From: CAUTUX01 sp963542015
GTDB lineage: Bacteria > Bacillota > Clostridia > Christensenellales > CAG-917
NCBI GenBank assembly: GCA_963542015.1
Contig: CAUTUX010000006.1
Location: 13,920-77,919 of the forward strand
DNA length: 64,000 bases
Reading direction: 5' to 3'
Positions 28,001 through 35,231 of this stretch are shown here, piece after piece. Made by a program: the position numbers and the translations under genes. Under the pieces are notes generated by a model. It had not been told where the DNA came from. It saw only the letters and a program-made list of their open reading frames with translations, and searched no databases. Position 1 is the stretch's first letter. Each line of letters opens with the position of its first letter.

Positions 28001-28574
28001 TTTTCATTTCATCGTAACCGATAACATCAATTTTGCTTATTTCATGAGAGGTCCTAAATCCATCAAAGAAGTGAATAAATGGAATTGAAGATTTTAATGT
28101 TGCTAAATGAGAAACAAGAGCTAAATCCATAGCTTCCTGTACACAGTTAGATGCAAGCATTGCAAATCCTGTTTGTCGACATGCCATTACATCTGAATGG
28201 TCTCCAAAGATACTTAATGCATGACTTGCTACAGCTCTTGCTGATACATGGAAAACAGATGGCAACAGTTCTCCAGCAATTTTATACATGTTTGGGATCA
28301 TTAAGAGGAGTCCCTGGCTTGCTGTAAATGTTGAAGTTAAGGCACCAGCTGCAAGAGAACCATGCACAGCACCAGCAGCACCAGCTTCTGACTGCATTTC
28401 AACAACTTTTACAATATTGCCAAAAATGTTTTTTCTTTGACCACCAGCCCATTCATCACAGCTTTCAGCCATAGGAGAAGAAGGTGTGATAGGGTATATT
28501 GCTGCGACATCCGAAAAAGCATAAGCAACATGTGCCGCTGCGGTATTTCCATCCATTGATAATTTATAACTCAT
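25041..28574 (-). CDS. nifJ: pyruvate:ferredoxin (flavodoxin) oxidoreductase
   Basis: Oxidises pyruvate to acetyl-CoA and CO2 and reduces ferredoxin or flavodoxin, the central anaerobic pyruvate reaction. It is a 1177-residue single-chain enzyme with all domains. The N-terminal pyruvate-binding part begins GNTAAAHVAYAFSDVAAIYPITPSSPMAE. Two ferredoxin-type clusters follow (CIQCNRCSLVCP and CTGCGNCVFVCP). The TPP domain has CAGCGETPYVK for the proximal cluster and GDGWAYDIGYNGVDHVLA. A GGAGGT ribosome site precedes the ATG. Its electron acceptors are probably the two flavodoxins at 29.8-30.8 kb and the ferredoxin at 48.7 kb. AAAGTTAA repeats lie in its upstream region. Confidence 0.97.
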   Translation of the reverse strand: MSYKLSMDGNTAAAHVAYAFSDVAAIYPITPSSPMAESCDEWAGGQRKNIFGNIVKVVEMQSEAGAAGAVHGSLAAGALTSTFTASQGLLLMIPNMYKIAGELLPSVFHVSARAVASHALSIFGDHSDVMACRQTGFAMLASNCVQEAMDLALVSHLATLKSSIPFIHFFDGFRTSHEISKIDVIGYDEMKKLIDMNAVMEFRKKALNPSHPHQTGTAQNPDIFFQNREASNKYYDAVPAIVQEMMNKVGDLTGRKYNLVDYYGAQNADRVIVLMGSGAEAVEETVDYYKNKGENVGLIKIRLYRPFPVDAFINAIPETVKCITVLDRTKEPGALGDPLYLDVVAALKAKNKNIDVLAGRYGLGSKEFNPSMVNVIYENMLKDKIDHFTVGINDDVTFKSLEVKEKIDASDASTISCKFYGLGSDGTVGANKNSIKIIGDNTNKYVQGYFAYDSKKSGGITISHLRFSDKLIRSTYLIDQADFVACHNESYVLRYDMLSDLKENGTFLLNSQWSVEEMESKLPAAVKRQIATKKINFYNLDGQKVIDEIGAKKGVNTVMQAAFFFLSKVIPYETAEEFMKAAIKKTYGKKGDAVVAMNIACVDNAIKNLQKIDYPQSWETTTEGAAPLPVPNDKYFKTFISPITSQEGDKLPVSAFDPAGVVPTGTTKFEKRGIAVSVPTWDISKCIQCNRCSLVCPHAAIRPVLAKADEMKKKPASFTTKPAAGFKEYEYRIQVSPFDCTGCGNCVFVCPAKEKALTLEPTEKVIKQEAKNWEYSQSLKETTADFNANNVKNSQFKKPLFEFSGACAGCGETPYVKLITQLFGDRMVIANATGCSSIYGGSAPTCPYTTNDEGNGPAWANSLFEDNAEFGYGMSIAFEQRRNVLADILKELTNEAISQELKDAINGWLEVKNDGNLSKNASKTLESAVKAEKKVAKGSLKTLLGTVEKASDLFVKKSVWIIGGDGWAYDIGYNGVDHVLASGDDVNILVLDTEVYSNTGGQASKSTPTGATAKFAATGKRTKKKDLASLAMDYGNVYVAQVSMGADMNQVVKAFAEAEAYKGTSIIIAYAPCISHGINMSKSQLEMKKAVDSGYWQLFRYNPDLLGTEKSPLTIDSKDPSADYSEFLMGENRYASLAKQNPETAKVLFAENEAEAAQKREFYKKKAEMLKGAPKVE

Positions 28575-28653
28575 ATATGTTGACCTCCAATGTCATTTAT
28601 AAAGTCTTAAAAATGTAAAAATACACAAAATCATCAAAAAAATTGCACAAAAT

Positions 28654-28674
28654 AAAAGTTAAGCAAAAAGTTAA
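28654..28674. repeat. tandem AAAAGTTAA half-sites upstream of PFOR
   Basis: AAAAGTTAA occurs at 28654-28662 and again at 28666-28674, followed by a related TTTGTTAAAA. The site lies between the PFOR start and the dtxR-like gene stop. It resembles the half-sites in front of ferredoxin and dtxR, suggesting a common regulator. Confidence 0.4.
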
Positions 28675-28684
28675 ACAAATTTTG

Positions 28685-29062
28685 TTAAAACTCTGATTGA
28701 GACAATTTTTCAGACAATGATTTAATGCATTTTATAGTATTTGCCGAGAGAATATGTTCAATCTTGCAACATTCTTCCTCTGCGGTATCTGCATCTACAC
28801 CAATCTGCATTAAGAACTTTCTCAGCAGATTATGCTTTGTTAGTGTTTCCGTTGCAATTTGCCTTCCTTTTGCTGTTAGGAAAATATCACCATAAGGAGC
28901 TTTTTCAACCAATTCTTTGTCCATAAGATCCTTCATGGCAATGCTCACAGCCGCCTTTGAAACCTTCAATAAATTTGCAACATCAATCGAGCGGGTGGAA
29001 CCATTGTTTTCAAGCAGCAAAATCGCTTCTAAATAATCTTCATTTGACTGTGTTATTTTCAC
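28685..29062 (-). CDS. DtxR/MntR-family metal-dependent repressor
   Basis: A 125-residue regulator with an N-terminal winged helix (SNEDYLEAILLLENNGSTRSIDVANLLKVSKAAVSIAMKDL region). The DtxR dimerisation/metal domain follows, containing GRQIATETLTKHNLLRKFL and the metal-binding pattern EECCKIEHILS. There is no SH3-like third domain, as in MntR and short iron regulators. The GTG start at 29062 is chosen because AGAGGTG lies six bases upstream. Family members sense Fe(II) or Mn(II). The neighbouring flavodoxin genes favour iron. It probably represses its own divergent neighbours. Confidence 0.85.
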   Translation of the reverse strand: MKITQSNEDYLEAILLLENNGSTRSIDVANLLKVSKAAVSIAMKDLMDKELVEKAPYGDIFLTAKGRQIATETLTKHNLLRKFLMQIGVDADTAEEECCKIEHILSANTIKCIKSLSEKLSQSEF

Positions 29063-29079
29063 TGTTTCACCTCTTTTTA

Positions 29080-29108
29080 ATGATAACAAAGTCAAGTACT
29101 GTAAACAA
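29080..29108 (-). promoter_or_regulatory. promoter of the dtxR-like gene
   Basis: Minus strand: TTGTTT (29103-29108), 17-base spacer ending TGt, TATCAT (29080-29085). The short leader carries AGAGGTG before the GTG start. Confidence 0.6.
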
Positions 29109-29110
29109 AT

Positions 29111-29141
29111 AAAAGTTAAATAAAGACATCAAAAAAGTTAA
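29111..29141. repeat. two direct AAAAGTTAA half-sites
   Basis: AAAAGTTAA at 29111-29119 and 29133-29141, offset by 22 bases (about two helical turns). They lie just upstream of the dtxR-like promoter in the divergent intergenic region. Probable regulator binding sites. Confidence 0.4.
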
Positions 29142-29181
29142 GATAATGCAAAAAAGTGGCAGATAATGGAAAAATCGTTTG

Positions 29182-29210
29182 TTGACGGCAAATGTTAAAT
29201 GTGCTTTACT
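29182..29210 (+). promoter_or_regulatory. promoter of the DUF3793-flavodoxin operon
   Basis: TTGACG (29182-29187), 17-base spacer ending TGc, TTTACT (29205-29210). The predicted start at about 29217 falls on the palindrome at 29216-29233. Confidence 0.65.
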
Positions 29211-29215
29211 GTATT

Positions 29216-29233
29216 TGTTAATGAAGATTAACA
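29216..29233. promoter_or_regulatory. candidate operator, perfect palindrome on +1
   Basis: TGTTAAT-GAAG-ATTAACA is a perfect 7+4+7 inverted repeat covering the predicted transcription start. It is flanked by a second inverted pair, CTTTACT (29204-29210) and AGTAAAG (29236-29242). This is a classical repressor position. The adjacent DtxR-type protein is the obvious candidate ligand. Confidence 0.55.
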
Positions 29234-29246
29234 TTAGTAAAGACAA

Positions 29247-29804
29247 ATGAGCGAATTAGAAAAGAGAGTTTGTAAAGGGTGTTGCCTAGGGTTATCAGGA
29301 TTAAAAGCTGCATCGCTTTATTCTCTTAAAGCAGAAATTGGGAATGTGGAGAATACAATAACCGAGCTAAATTCTAAGCTTGCGAAAACAGGGTCTAAAG
29401 TAAAAATACTGCATAAAAACAGTAAAAGAACATTGATATTTGCATACAATAGTGAAAGGCTAGAAGAACATCTAAAAGATGAGAAAAATAGAGAATTTCT
29501 TGAGAGATATGGGTATGGTCACAACGACAATGCTGATAGTTGTCTCTCTACATTATCTTTTAAAATGGAATCTGGCATTCAAGAATTTCCACACGAAATT
29601 GGCGTTTTTTTAGGATATCCAATTGAAGATGTAGAGGGATTTATAAACAACAGAGATAACTGCATGGCAGTGGGATTGTGGAAAGTATATAAAGATGTAG
29701 ATAAAAAAAAGGAAATGTTTGAAAAATTTGATGAATACACAAAAGATTTTTCAAAGAAAATAGAAGAAACTGATAGAATAGAAGAGTTATTTAAGGAGAA
29801 TTAA
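29247..29804 (+). CDS. DUF3793 family protein
   Basis: A 185-residue protein of the clostridial DUF3793 family. It has the CCLGLSGLKAASLYSL start, the central RTLIFAYNSERLEEHL and the hallmark EFPHEIGVFLGYPIEDVEGFINN followed by a cysteine and GLWKVYKDVD. Function is unknown. In many clostridia it is encoded directly before a flavodoxin, as here (two-base gap), suggesting a role in low-iron or redox metabolism. Translation starts 5 bases after the outer operator arm, with no strong ribosome site. Confidence 0.8.
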   Translation: MSELEKRVCKGCCLGLSGLKAASLYSLKAEIGNVENTITELNSKLAKTGSKVKILHKNSKRTLIFAYNSERLEEHLKDEKNREFLERYGYGHNDNADSCLSTLSFKMESGIQEFPHEIGVFLGYPIEDVEGFINNRDNCMAVGLWKVYKDVDKKKEMFEKFDEYTKDFSKKIEETDRIEELFKEN

Positions 29805-29806
29805 AT

Positions 29807-30220
29807 ATGAAAGCTTTGGTAGCATTTTGGTCACAAACAGGAAATACAGAGGCAATGGCAAATGCAATTGCTGAAGGGTTAAAGGATAGATACAGTGTTG
29901 ATGTCGTAAATGTAAATGATGAATTGCCTGAGGTGTCAGACTATGATTTAGTTGCACTAGGATGTCCTGCAATGGGTTCTGAGGTGCTTGAAGAAGATGT
30001 CTTCGAACCTTTTTATCAATCCATACGAAATGAATTATTTGGAACAAAAGTAATATTGTTTGGTTCATATGGCTGGGGTGACGGAGAATGGATGAGAAAT
30101 TGGGTAGAAGATGCCAAAGAAGCTGGAGCGATATTATATAAAAACGAAGGTTTTGCCATTCAAGAAGACGAAGACGATATAGTGAATCGTTGTATTGAAT
30201 ATGCAAAGGGAGTTCAATAG
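29807..30220 (+). CDS. flavodoxin (first copy)
   Basis: A 137-residue FMN electron carrier. The FMN phosphate loop SQTGNTEAMA is at about 10-19 and the second FMN-contact segment GSYGWGDGEWM at about 86-96. It probably accepts electrons from PFOR when ferredoxin is limited by iron, consistent with being in the operon behind the candidate iron-type operator. AAGGAG in the upstream gene serves as ribosome site. A double hairpin follows. Confidence 0.92.
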   Translation: MKALVAFWSQTGNTEAMANAIAEGLKDRYSVDVVNVNDELPEVSDYDLVALGCPAMGSEVLEEDVFEPFYQSIRNELFGTKVILFGSYGWGDGEWMRNWVEDAKEAGAILYKNEGFAIQEDEDDIVNRCIEYAKGVQ

Positions 30221-30251
30221 AAATATACAAATTAGTCCTCATATATGTTTA

Positions 30252-30306
30252 GTGATTATTTTAATCACAATAATAAGAGATCAGCCACGGTCTCTTATTA
30301 TTTTAT
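30252..30306 (+). terminator. tandem hairpins, terminator of first flavodoxin operon
   Basis: GTGATTA/TAATCAC (30252-30268) is followed by a perfect 12-base stem, AATAATAAGAGA with TCTCTTATTATT (30269-30302), and then TTTTAT. The second hairpin has the features of an intrinsic terminator. Confidence 0.75.
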
Positions 30307-30353
30307 ATGGAAAAAAATTATCAATATACAAAAAAAATGATACCTATAAAATT

Positions 30354-30382
30354 TTGTAAAAATCTATAAAACATGATAAGAT
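30354..30382 (+). promoter_or_regulatory. promoter of second flavodoxin
   Basis: TTGTAA (30354-30359), 17-base spacer ending TGa, TAAGAT (30377-30382). AAAGGAG follows before the ATG at 30409. Confidence 0.6.
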
Positions 30383-30408
30383 TGTTGAAGAAAAAGGAGT
30401 AATTAAAC

Positions 30409-30816
30409 ATGAAAGCATTAGTAGTATATTGGTCAGAAAATGGACATACAAAAGCCATGGCGGAGATAATTTCAAATGTATTAAAAAAGAAGTACGAGGT
30501 TACGATTGCTGATGTAACAGAAGAGGCTCCGACTGTGGAAGATTATGATGTTATTGCACTTGGCTGTCCGGCACAAGGTGCGGAAAATATAGATCCTTTA
30601 GTTTTTGAACCATATTATGAAAGTATTAAAAACTCATTGAAGGGTAAAAAGGTTCTTTTATTTGGTTCATATGGCTGGGGAGGTGGCGAATATATGCAAA
30701 CATGGCTTGAAGATATTCGCAACACTGGAGCAAAAGTAATAGGTGATGGTTTAGCTGTAGATGAAACTGATGAAAATGTGGAATCACTATGTGCAGCTTA
30801 TGCATCTGAAGCGTAA
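30409..30816 (+). CDS. flavodoxin (second copy)
   Basis: A 135-residue paralogue of the preceding flavodoxin. The FMN loop reads SENGHTKAMA (TGNT replaced by NGHT) and the second loop GSYGWGGGEYM is intact. It has its own promoter and no palindrome like that in front of the first copy, so the two may be expressed under different conditions. Cytoplasmic electron carrier, probable partner of PFOR. Confidence 0.9.
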   Translation: MKALVVYWSENGHTKAMAEIISNVLKKKYEVTIADVTEEAPTVEDYDVIALGCPAQGAENIDPLVFEPYYESIKNSLKGKKVLLFGSYGWGGGEYMQTWLEDIRNTGAKVIGDGLAVDETDENVESLCAAYASEA

Positions 30817-30962
30817 TATAAATAACGGTATATCTAATCCGATAAAATCAAAATACTAAATAAATGACTTCACAACAGAAAAAGTTTTGGATGCTTTTTT
30901 GTTGCAAGCTAATACACATTTATATATTATTTTAATATTATAAATATCTATTGGAGAAACTT

Positions 30963-33434
30963 ATGAAAAAAAGAATTATCTCGATAATTTCGGTAATAAT
31001 GCTGACATTACTTATGGCAGTTTCACTTGCAGCATGTACTGAAATATTTAAGGTGAATAGAGATAAAGACGGTGAGACACCATACTTAACCATACGATAT
31101 GATGGCTATGAAAAAGTAGTTAAGAAAAAAGACTTTGTACCTATTTTCAGTGCAGCGGCAGCTCAATATTTAAAACAGGGCAAAACATTTAATGAAGCAC
31201 TAGATGCCACAATCGAACAAATTGTTGAAAAGTATGTAAGAGTATTTAAAGCAAGAGCTTATGTGGCAGAAAAGTTAAAAAAAGACAAATACAGCAACAT
31301 TGAAGATTTGCTTACAACATCTGAGATAGACAGAGCAGTAAAGGAAACAAACAAGCAGTTTGAAACCCAATTGGCGAGACTTGTTAAGTCTGAGATTGAT
31401 GATGATAAGAAGAACAATGAAGAAAATGATCCAAGACCAAATCCAAAGGCAAAAAAATATATCGTAAGGTTTGATTATGGGAAAGGTAAAAAGGATAAGG
31501 ATGCACCAGAAAAAACCGAGGTGGCAGAAAATTCAAAGGTAAAGAGACCTAAAGACCCTACATACGACGGATATAAGATTCATGGTTGGAAGAAGAAAGG
31601 CACAGATGAGTTGTTTGATTTTGATAAAAATAGAATTACTTCAGATATCACCTTAGAAGCATATTATGAGCCTTATGAAAAACCAAGAACACAAATGCCA
31701 GACATTAATCCAAATTATAAAAATGAAAGCAAGGCATATGATCCAGATAAGGAAATTCCTGAAAGTGAAATAACAAAAAAATTCTTTGATCTTTTAAACG
31801 CAGGAGAATATGACTGTGTAGATAAAAAAGGTAAAATGTTAACTGGCACAGGAAGAGATAAACTGAAGTTCAATGAAGTTAAATGGTTCTATGAAGTAGA
31901 TGGTATAAAGAAATATAAATTCTTTGAAACGGCAAAAAAGACAATTAAAACGAGACTTGGTGCAAAGGGAAATGGACAAGCATCTGATAATGCAAAGATT
32001 GACAGAGAGTATGACAGATTTTATCAAGAGCAGTTAGAAACAGTTCTCGTTGCTAAAAGAGGAAGATATATTGAAAAATTGATTAAAGCAGGCGTCAAGG
32101 AAGAGGAAGTTGAGAACGAGTATAATGTAAATGTTGAAATTCAAAGAAAGCAATTGGATGCACTTACACAAAATGATACAGATATGTACGCTAATGAAAA
32201 TTCAGAGAGATTAAAAAAGTATCAATCATATTTCAAAGAAAAAAACAATACGGCTTTATATCACAAAGGATATGCGGACAAATCAAGTGGATTTGTAATT
32301 AATATCTTATTTAAACTGAGCAAGGAACAAACAAAGAAGCTTGTTGATATGGCGAATAACGGAGCAAGCAAAGAAGCAATTGAAAATGAAAGAAACAAAA
32401 TGTTGAAGAAGAAAGAAGTTCGCATTTCAAATCCAATGTATAAGAAAAATACAGCAGTGTTGAAAAAGGATGATGGTTCATTGATGCTTGAAGATGAAAC
32501 TGCAACTGAAGGAAGTCCTGTATACGACATTTCAAAAATAGTTGATCCTATGACGGATAAGAATTTCAAATATAATAAGAAAGACAGCTATTACAATAAA
32601 AAGAATGATTATACAAAGTTAGTTTCTTTAGGTAAGGATGATAAAGGAAATTATGAAATTAAGTTTGGAGCTAAGGAAGCTGCAAACATGCCATATTGTT
32701 TAGATAAAGTAAAATTATATGGAACTCACGGGATCTTAGAACAAATATATAACAGTTTGGATGAGGTTGATAAAAATGATGAGCTTTCACAGAATCAAAA
32801 ACTATATTGGAAGCACAAGATAGCGACAGCATGGCTTCACATGGTAGGAGATGATGAAGGTTCTACATCATCAAGTTCAAATAATGGTGGGCTTGGATAC
32901 TTTGTACAAGGTGATGGTAAGGGTCAGTTCATTCCTGAATTTACAGCTCATGCAAGAGAGCTTATAAAAAGAGGTTCAGGTACATATTCAAGCGATGGAA
33001 GTTATGAAAAATCATATATTGTGGCAGATAGTTTCTCAGGCTCAAAAGATACAGCACAAATAAAAGAATCATCAGCATATGCAGGAGTATTCTTCTTATA
33101 TAATTCAAGAACAGTATGGGATGAAAATATTTACGGTATTAAGAAAAATAGTGACGGCGAAGTTGAAAAAGATGAGCATAAAAAAACAGTAACTGAATCT
33201 TTAACATACAATAAGGACAGTGGAGTTTTGCCAAGTCACTTTATTTATCAGAATCACTATAGAGATAAGAATGCAGTTTCAATATACGATAGGATGTTTG
33301 AGTCAGTATTGGCATCAAGATATGAAAAGCAAAAGAAAGAAGATACAGAAGATATAAAACAATCATCAAAGAATGCTGGAAAGATTTCAAGTAGCACAAA
33401 GAGAAAGATACGGAAGCTATATAAGCAAAAATAA
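30963..33434 (+). CDS. lipoprotein with one InlB-type repeat
   Basis: An 823-residue exported protein. The lipoprotein signal has lipobox LAAC with the acylated Cys25. Residues about 40-130 are helical and resemble the N-terminal region of SurA/PrsA-type foldases (ALDATIEQIVEKYVRVFKARAYV region). This is a weak resemblance and I see no parvulin domain. A single Listeria-Bacteroides repeat sits at about 166-237 (YDGYKIHGWKKKGTDELFDFD, ITLEAYYEP). The rest is lysine-rich with a Ser-rich linker near 640. The ATG at 30963 has GGAG six bases upstream. tilS starts two bases after the stop, so it is co-transcribed with housekeeping genes. Confidence 0.7.
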   Translation: MKKRIISIISVIMLTLLMAVSLAACTEIFKVNRDKDGETPYLTIRYDGYEKVVKKKDFVPIFSAAAAQYLKQGKTFNEALDATIEQIVEKYVRVFKARAYVAEKLKKDKYSNIEDLLTTSEIDRAVKETNKQFETQLARLVKSEIDDDKKNNEENDPRPNPKAKKYIVRFDYGKGKKDKDAPEKTEVAENSKVKRPKDPTYDGYKIHGWKKKGTDELFDFDKNRITSDITLEAYYEPYEKPRTQMPDINPNYKNESKAYDPDKEIPESEITKKFFDLLNAGEYDCVDKKGKMLTGTGRDKLKFNEVKWFYEVDGIKKYKFFETAKKTIKTRLGAKGNGQASDNAKIDREYDRFYQEQLETVLVAKRGRYIEKLIKAGVKEEEVENEYNVNVEIQRKQLDALTQNDTDMYANENSERLKKYQSYFKEKNNTALYHKGYADKSSGFVINILFKLSKEQTKKLVDMANNGASKEAIENERNKMLKKKEVRISNPMYKKNTAVLKKDDGSLMLEDETATEGSPVYDISKIVDPMTDKNFKYNKKDSYYNKKNDYTKLVSLGKDDKGNYEIKFGAKEAANMPYCLDKVKLYGTHGILEQIYNSLDEVDKNDELSQNQKLYWKHKIATAWLHMVGDDEGSTSSSSNNGGLGYFVQGDGKGQFIPEFTAHARELIKRGSGTYSSDGSYEKSYIVADSFSGSKDTAQIKESSAYAGVFFLYNSRTVWDENIYGIKKNSDGEVEKDEHKKTVTESLTYNKDSGVLPSHFIYQNHYRDKNAVSIYDRMFESVLASRYEKQKKEDTEDIKQSSKNAGKISSSTKRKIRKLYKQK

Positions 33435-33436
33435 AA

Positions 33437-34687
33437 TTGATCAGTTTAACACTTGATAGAAACAAAAGATACGGTGTAGCCGTAAGCGGTGGGCGGGACT
33501 CAATGGTTCTGCTCCATTTGTTTTATAAAGAAAAATATGATTTTTTTGTTATAAACATAGAACATGGGATACGTGGCAAAAACAGTATTTCAGATTCCGA
33601 ATTTGTTAAAAATTATTGTGATGAACATGACATAAGGTGCTTATCGTATACTGTTGATGCTTTAAAGCATTCAAAACAAAAAAAATATACAGTAGAAGAG
33701 GCGGCAAGAGAATTACGGTATGAGATATTTGAAAAATGCCTTAAAGACAGCTGCGACTTTATTGTGTTGGGACACCACCTTGATGACCAGGTAGAAACGG
33801 TGCTGATGCGTATACTACGAGGGACAGGAGTTGAGGGTATATGCGGTATGATACAAGAAAAAAGCAGATATCTGCGTCCGTTACTCAATATAAGCAGAAA
33901 AGAAATAGATGAGTATGTTGTAGAAAACAACATACAGTATGTTGAAGACGAAACGAATCAAGATATTAAATATAAGAGAAATGGCATTCGAGAACTTGTT
34001 AAAGATATAAATACTAGATATCCAGAATTTAATAGGGGAATTGCGAAATTAGCAAAAAATGCATTTGAGTGGAAAGAATTTGTATATAACAAATTAAATA
34101 AACAGCTCATAAAAAATAATAGAGTATATATTGATTTGAATGTGAGCAATCTTGAAACAAAATTATATTTTAAAAAAGCTGCAGAGTATTTGGGCGTTAT
34201 GCAAGACATTGAAGAAAGACATTATGAAATACTACTTGATTTAAAATATAACAGAGAAGTTGGTACAACATTGGATATGCCATATAACATTAAGGTAATG
34301 AGAGGAGAAGAACACCTTATAGTCTTTAAAGAAGAAAAGTGTGAAGAAGCGTATGCTGGTATCGGAGAATATCTGGAAGTGCTGGTATTGAATTCAGAGG
34401 TATTTGAAAAGAATGGCGAATATCTCGATGCTGATAAAATATCTTCAAATGCAGTTTTCAGACATCGCAAAAAAGGTGATAAGTTAATCAAAACAAATGG
34501 GCATGAAGAGATGTTAGCAGACTATCTAACAGATCTTAAAATTAAGAGAGAAGATAGAGATTCAGATATAATAGTACTTGCTGACGGTAGTAAGATATTG
34601 GCGGTTGTGGGATATACTGTGAGCAAGGAAGTTACAGTTACAAACAATACAAAAAATATAGTTAGAATAATAAAAAAAGAAAGGTGA
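33437..34687 (+). CDS. tilS: tRNA(Ile)-lysidine synthase
   Basis: Converts C34 of the CAU-anticodon tRNA-Ile to lysidine, which is needed to read AUA codons. The N-terminal PP-loop ATP site AVSGGRDSMVLLH and the LGHHLDDQVETVLMRILRGTG motif are clear. The C-terminal substrate-binding region contains FRHRKKGDKLI. The length of 416 is short but within range. No ATG fits: TTG at 33437 is the likeliest start, coupled to the preceding stop. hpt follows after 4 bases, the usual Firmicutes arrangement, though ftsH is replaced by cca. Confidence 0.92.
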   Translation: MISLTLDRNKRYGVAVSGGRDSMVLLHLFYKEKYDFFVINIEHGIRGKNSISDSEFVKNYCDEHDIRCLSYTVDALKHSKQKKYTVEEAARELRYEIFEKCLKDSCDFIVLGHHLDDQVETVLMRILRGTGVEGICGMIQEKSRYLRPLLNISRKEIDEYVVENNIQYVEDETNQDIKYKRNGIRELVKDINTRYPEFNRGIAKLAKNAFEWKEFVYNKLNKQLIKNNRVYIDLNVSNLETKLYFKKAAEYLGVMQDIEERHYEILLDLKYNREVGTTLDMPYNIKVMRGEEHLIVFKEEKCEEAYAGIGEYLEVLVLNSEVFEKNGEYLDADKISSNAVFRHRKKGDKLIKTNGHEEMLADYLTDLKIKREDRDSDIIVLADGSKILAVVGYTVSKEVTVTNNTKNIVRIIKKER

Positions 34688-34691
34688 GATT

Positions 34692-35231
34692 ATGCATAAA
34701 GATATTGAAAGAATTTTATATACGAAAGAAGAAATTGCACAGAGAGTTAAAGAACTTGGGAAGCAAATAGCAAAAGATTTTAAAGGCGAAAAAATTACAC
34801 TAGTTTGTATTCTACGAGGCAGTGTAGTATTCTTTGCGGATCTTTTGAGAGAAATAGATTTAGATGTTGATATTGATTTTATTTCAGTTTCCAGTTATGG
34901 TTCGGGGACTACAACAAGTGGAGAAGTTAACCTTATAAAAGACCTTGGAGCTCCAATAAAGGACAAAAACATTATATTAGTAGAAGATATAATTGATACG
35001 GGTACAACACTCTCATATTTAAAAAGAATGCTTTTTGCAAGGAATCCTAAGTGTATCAAAATATGTAGTATTTTAGATAAACCATCTAGGAGAAAGTTAG
35101 AATTAAATGGAGATTATGTTGGGTTCACAATTCCAGATGAGTTTGTTGTTGGGTATGGATTAGACTACGATCAAAGATATAGAAATATTCCAGAAGTTTG
35201 TATTTTAAAGAAAGATGTCTATACAAAGTGA
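34692..35231 (+). CDS. hpt: hypoxanthine phosphoribosyltransferase
   Basis: Salvages hypoxanthine and guanine to IMP and GMP with PRPP. The 179-residue protein shows the PRPP-binding motif ILVEDIIDTGTTL, the substrate-loop region SVSSYGSGTTTSGEV, and the C-terminal VGYGLDYDQRYRNIP. AAGGTGAG is a good ribosome site. Its 3' end overlaps cca by 17 bases. Confidence 0.95.
   Translation: MHKDIERILYTKEEIAQRVKELGKQIAKDFKGEKITLVCILRGSVVFFADLLREIDLDVDIDFISVSSYGSGTTTSGEVNLIKDLGAPIKDKNIILVEDIIDTGTTLSYLKRMLFARNPKCIKICSILDKPSRRKLELNGDYVGFTIPDEFVVGYGLDYDQRYRNIPEVCILKKDVYTK

Noticed and set aside
28654..28674. AAAAGTTAA repeats as a CRISPR or IS end
   Set aside because: Units are only 9 bases, without spacers of constant length; better explained as regulatory half-sites.
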